Both the position numbers and the translations under genes were made by a program. From NCBI GenBank assembly GCA_964369975.1, contig CAYJFZ010000003.1, positions 1-64,000 on the forward strand: a stretch of DNA of 64,000 nt, in the 5' to 3' direction. The notes beneath the pieces were generated by a model. That model saw only the letters and a program-made list of their open reading frames with translations, ran no database searches and was not told where the DNA came from. The stretch is from RGIG3102 sp964369975 (GTDB lineage Bacteria > Bacillota > Clostridia > Oscillospirales > Ruminococcaceae). How positions within the stretch are numbered: the stretch's first letter is position 1; each line of letters begins with the position of its first letter. Below, in pieces: positions 62,082-64,000 of this stretch.

Positions 62082-62109
62082 ACAACAATTTGTTAATATT
62101 CATAAACTA
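62082..62109 (+). promoter_or_regulatory. Sigma-K-like promoter of the Cys-rich gene at 62137
   Basis: AC (62082-62083), 17 bases, CATAAACTA (62101-62109), 27 bases before the ATG. It has the same layout as at 52991-53018. Confidence 0.45.
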
Positions 62110-62136
62110 TATTATCTTATGTTTTGAGGTGATTTT

Positions 62137-62571
62137 ATGCTTTGTGATAATTTATGTAAAAAAGAAAAACTAATTTTAGCTACAAAAACTATCTATGATA
62201 TTAATTTTTTTCATTATAAAAATCTATTTTTTAAAGAAAAGTGCGATTCTTTTATTACAGCTATGCTTAATTTTAAAAATAAGTATTTTTTATTATATGA
62301 TGAAATGGGCGCTTGCGAAGATTATATTTTAAAAGAAATTAGTGATAAAAAAATAAGCGATACAATCATTTTTAAAATTTACTCTGATTTTCACAGTGAA
62401 AAACTATGCGCTGTATACTTATATGAAAAAGATTCATTTATTTTTTCAAATTTTAACTACTGCAAAGCCTGTATAGACTTGTCTTGCTTATATTATCCAA
62501 TAAATAATGAAAAACATCTTTACTATAAAAAAATTGGTGATGAATTTTGCAATTCTACTTTTGTATTTTAA
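62137..62571 (+). CDS. Uncharacterised Cys-rich small protein, candidate late sporulation protein
   Basis: 144 residues with nine cysteines (6 percent), rich in Tyr, Phe, Lys and Ile. The Cys are concentrated at the start and in the NYCKACIDLSC segment (about 110-120). No membrane segment or family recognised. GAGGTGAT precedes the ATG. The base composition is even more AT-rich than its neighbours. Upstream lies a sigma-K-like element; downstream I see only a weak hairpin. It might be a cross-linked coat protein or a metal-binding protein. Confidence 0.65.
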   Translation: MLCDNLCKKEKLILATKTIYDINFFHYKNLFFKEKCDSFITAMLNFKNKYFLLYDEMGACEDYILKEISDKKISDTIIFKIYSDFHSEKLCAVYLYEKDSFIFSNFNYCKACIDLSCLYYPINNEKHLYYKKIGDEFCNSTFVF

Positions 62572-62669
62572 ATTTACTGATGCTTCATAAATGAAATTAT
62601 AAATAGCTTATCAAGCTTTAGTCTGTATTTGATTATAATCATTAGCTTAAGTAATATTTTTATTACCTA

Positions 62670-62698
62670 TTGAAATTTATAAATTTATGTGATAGCAT
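62670..62698 (+). promoter_or_regulatory. Sigma-A promoter of the flavodoxin/ferredoxin gene
   Basis: TTGAAA (62670-62675), 17 bases ending in TGA, TAGCAT (62693-62698), 35 bases before the ATG. Confidence 0.65.
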
Positions 62699-62733
62699 AG
62701 CAATAAGGATTATTATTTTAGGAGGATTGTAAG

Positions 62734-63522
62734 ATGAATTTTACAAAAACAAATGTTGTATTTTTTAGTGCAACACAGGTAAGCAAAAAATATGCTATGG
62801 CTATGGCAGAAACTTTCGGCAATGAAACTGTTGTTTATGACATTACTTTACCACAAAACAGAGATGCTAAAAATGCACCTTCATTTAAAAGTGATGAATT
62901 AGTTATCGTTTCTTTACCAATTTACGGTGGTAGAATTCCTTTAGTGTGTGATGAGTATATCAATGCATTAAAAGGAGACAATACACCTTGTATTGTAATA
63001 GGTACATATGGTAATCGCCATTATGATGATGCTGTAGTTGAAATGGAAGATATTTTAAAATCAAAAGGCTTTAAAATCGTAGGCGGCGCAGCTCCTGTTG
63101 GAAGGCACTCATTTACTGATAATTTAGCAGGTGATAGACCAAGCGCTCAAGACCTTGATTCAATAAAAGAATTTGCTAAAAAAATTATAGCAAACGATTT
63201 TAAAGAAATTCCACAAGGCACAATTTTAGGCGCAAGACCATACAAAGAAAGAGGCGCAGGTGGCCAAGTTATCGCACCTGAAACTACTGATGATTGTGTA
63301 AACTGCAAAATATGTGCTAAAAAATGTCCAATGGGCATAATTAGTTTAGAAGAACCTAAAGATTTTGCAAAAGATGCAGGCTTATGTATAAAATGTAATT
63401 CTTGTGTAGTTTACTGCCCAAAACAAGCAAAAAAATTCACAAGCGAAGGCTATTTAAAAATAGTTCAATACTTAGAAACTAACTTTTCACAGCCTGATAG
63501 AGAAAACGAATACTTTATCTAA
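62734..63522 (+). CDS. EFR1-type flavodoxin plus two-[4Fe-4S] ferredoxin fusion
   Basis: 262 residues with a flavodoxin-like domain (about 1-165; start FFSATQVSKKYA, the FMN phosphate loop SATQxSxK) and a C-terminal bacterial ferredoxin domain with two complete clusters. The ligands are Cys188, 191, 194, 198 and Cys218, 221, 224, 228. Such fusions pass electrons in anaerobes, but the partner is unknown. AGGAGG precedes the ATG. The gene stands alone with a promoter and terminator. Confidence 0.9.
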   Translation: MNFTKTNVVFFSATQVSKKYAMAMAETFGNETVVYDITLPQNRDAKNAPSFKSDELVIVSLPIYGGRIPLVCDEYINALKGDNTPCIVIGTYGNRHYDDAVVEMEDILKSKGFKIVGGAAPVGRHSFTDNLAGDRPSAQDLDSIKEFAKKIIANDFKEIPQGTILGARPYKERGAGGQVIAPETTDDCVNCKICAKKCPMGIISLEEPKDFAKDAGLCIKCNSCVVYCPKQAKKFTSEGYLKIVQYLETNFSQPDRENEYFI

Positions 63523-63530
63523 TACAATAA

Positions 63531-63558
63531 AAAAAGAAGCTTTATATAGCTTCTTTTT
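63531..63558. terminator. Bidirectional terminator between the EFR1 and P-type ATPase transcripts
   Basis: Stem AAAAAGAAGCT/AGCTTCTTTTT with a six-base loop and A/T flanks on both sides, serving both convergent genes. Confidence 0.88.
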
Positions 63559-63582
63559 TTATATAATAATTTAAAATTTTTA

Positions 63583-63663
63583 TTATTTACCTTTATAGCC
63601 TGTCCACATGCACATAAACATTGCAAAAACAGCTATATAAGACCAAAATTTATGTTGTTTCAT
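63583..63663 (-). CDS. 26-residue membrane peptide coupled to the P-type ATPase
   Basis: A short reading frame of 26 codons starts at an ATG (63663) inside the end of the ATPase gene (14-base overlap), with GAGG nine bases upstream. It begins MKQHKFWSY, continues as one hydrophobic helix (about 8-21) with a Met/Cys-rich centre (MFMCMW), and ends in a basic tail. Overlap, ribosome site and topology suggest a real gene, perhaps a small subunit or metal-binding partner of the transporter. I cannot name a family. Confidence 0.6.
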   Translation of the reverse strand: MKQHKFWSYIAVFAMFMCMWTGYKGK

Positions 63664-64000
63664 CTTCTATTACCTCTGTAAGTGTTAGTATTTCATCTTT
63701 TTTAATCATAGGGCTTGTTGAATTTAGGGTTAATAGCATTGTTGATGCATTATGCATTAAAGCTGAGGTATTTGTTGTAATTATCCCTAAAATACCTAAA
63801 ATAATCAATGCTGTGTTAAACGATACTATAAATCCATACTGGTTGTGGATTTTTTGCATTAGTTTTTTGCTAAGTCTTCTTGCTATAATTATTTTACTCA
63901 ATTCATCTGAAATTACTGAAATATCCGCTACTTCTTTAGCTATATCAGAGCATCCATTTAAAGTAAGTGAAACATCTGCCATACTTAAAGCTGGGGTATC
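63650..64000 (-). CDS. Heavy-metal P1B-type ATPase, C-terminal end (5' part outside the window)
   Basis: The last 116 residues of a metal-transporting P-type ATPase. The frame is open to the window edge and begins DTPALSMADVSLTLNG, the conserved end of the GDGxNDxPAL hinge motif. It continues with DIAKEVADISVISDELSKII, the last two transmembrane segments (about residues 50-70 and 75-95 of the fragment) and the MLLTLNSTSPM ending typical of this class. The metal cannot be told because the CPx region is missing. The in-frame ATG at 63982 is internal and not the true start. Confidence 0.9.
   Translation of the reverse strand, partial: DTPALSMADVSLTLNGCSDIAKEVADISVISDELSKIIIARRLSKKLMQKIHNQYGFIVSFNTALIILGILGIITTNTSALMHNASTMLLTLNSTSPMIKKDEILTLTEVIEDETT

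Overview
The window is a low-GC, gene-dense chromosomal segment of a spore-forming Firmicute of the class Clostridia. The evidence is a complete spoIIIAA-AH operon, yunB, the gene orders tig-clpP-clpX-lon-ysxC and nusB-xseA-xseB-ispA-dxs-tlyA-nadK-argR-recN, the HPr kinase/RapZ/WhiA set, and a Tyr T-box. I cannot name the genus. I count 67 coding genes, two tRNAs and one SRP RNA. All but five of the CDSs lie on the minus strand, so the whole segment probably sits on one replichore with minus-strand transcription running with the fork. I see no phage, insertion sequence or CRISPR.

Layout by region. 1-5300: tRNA-Val, then the lon-ysxC-DUF1904-methyltransferase-hslO operon. 5300-11100: clpX and clpP, tig with its own promoter, a phosphoesterase, and tyrS under a T-box. 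11100-21330: a housekeeping operon running asp23, nusB, a TsaD-like paralog, xseAB, ispA, a DUF212 membrane protein, dxs, tlyA, nadK, argR, recN (DNA repair, isoprenoids, NAD kinase, arginine control), read from a sigma-A promoter just upstream of asp23. 21330-25900: the eight-gene spoIIIA channel operon with a sigma-E-like -10 element. 26000-34100: a plus-strand membrane protein/YbjQ pair, an M48-type peptidase, the purCFB purine operon, and adenine deaminase with a methyltransferase. 34100-40020: gatCAB, ligA and yunB. 40100-49800: an hprK-PHP-glk-murB-rapZ-whiA-dnaE-pfkA operon that combines carbon-catabolite sensing, glycolytic kinases, cell-wall precursor synthesis and replication. 49960-52900: gpsA, a membrane-anchored SGNH hydrolase with a Ser-rich and TDxP repeat tail, and a HAD phosphatase. 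53000-54540: a convergent pair of unrecognised genes with sporulation-type promoters. 54650: tRNA-Ala. 54900-58500: a module like Bacillus YdjG/YdjH/YdjI (SPFH, zinc ribbon, TPM). 58600-61300: SRP RNA, dnaX, ebfC, recR. 61360-64000: pduL, a Cys-rich unknown, a flavodoxin/ferredoxin fusion, a 26-residue membrane peptide and the end of a metal P-type ATPase.

The most promising new biology is a set of uncharacterised genes that look sporulation-controlled. Two Cys-rich proteins (53050-53823 and 62137-62571, both plus strand) each follow an AC-N17-CATAnnnTA element matching the sigma-K consensus. A very acidic protein (53827-54537) follows a sigma-E-like element. I infer that they are candidate spore coat or assembly proteins. 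Next in interest are the 26-codon peptide coupled to the P-type ATPase and the PspA-less YdjGHI-like membrane module.

Most intergenic stretches are under 200 bases and hold promoters or terminators. The longer ones are 10766-11094 (T-box leader), 54538-54919 (tRNA-Ala with promoter and terminators) and 61104-61365 (SRP RNA).
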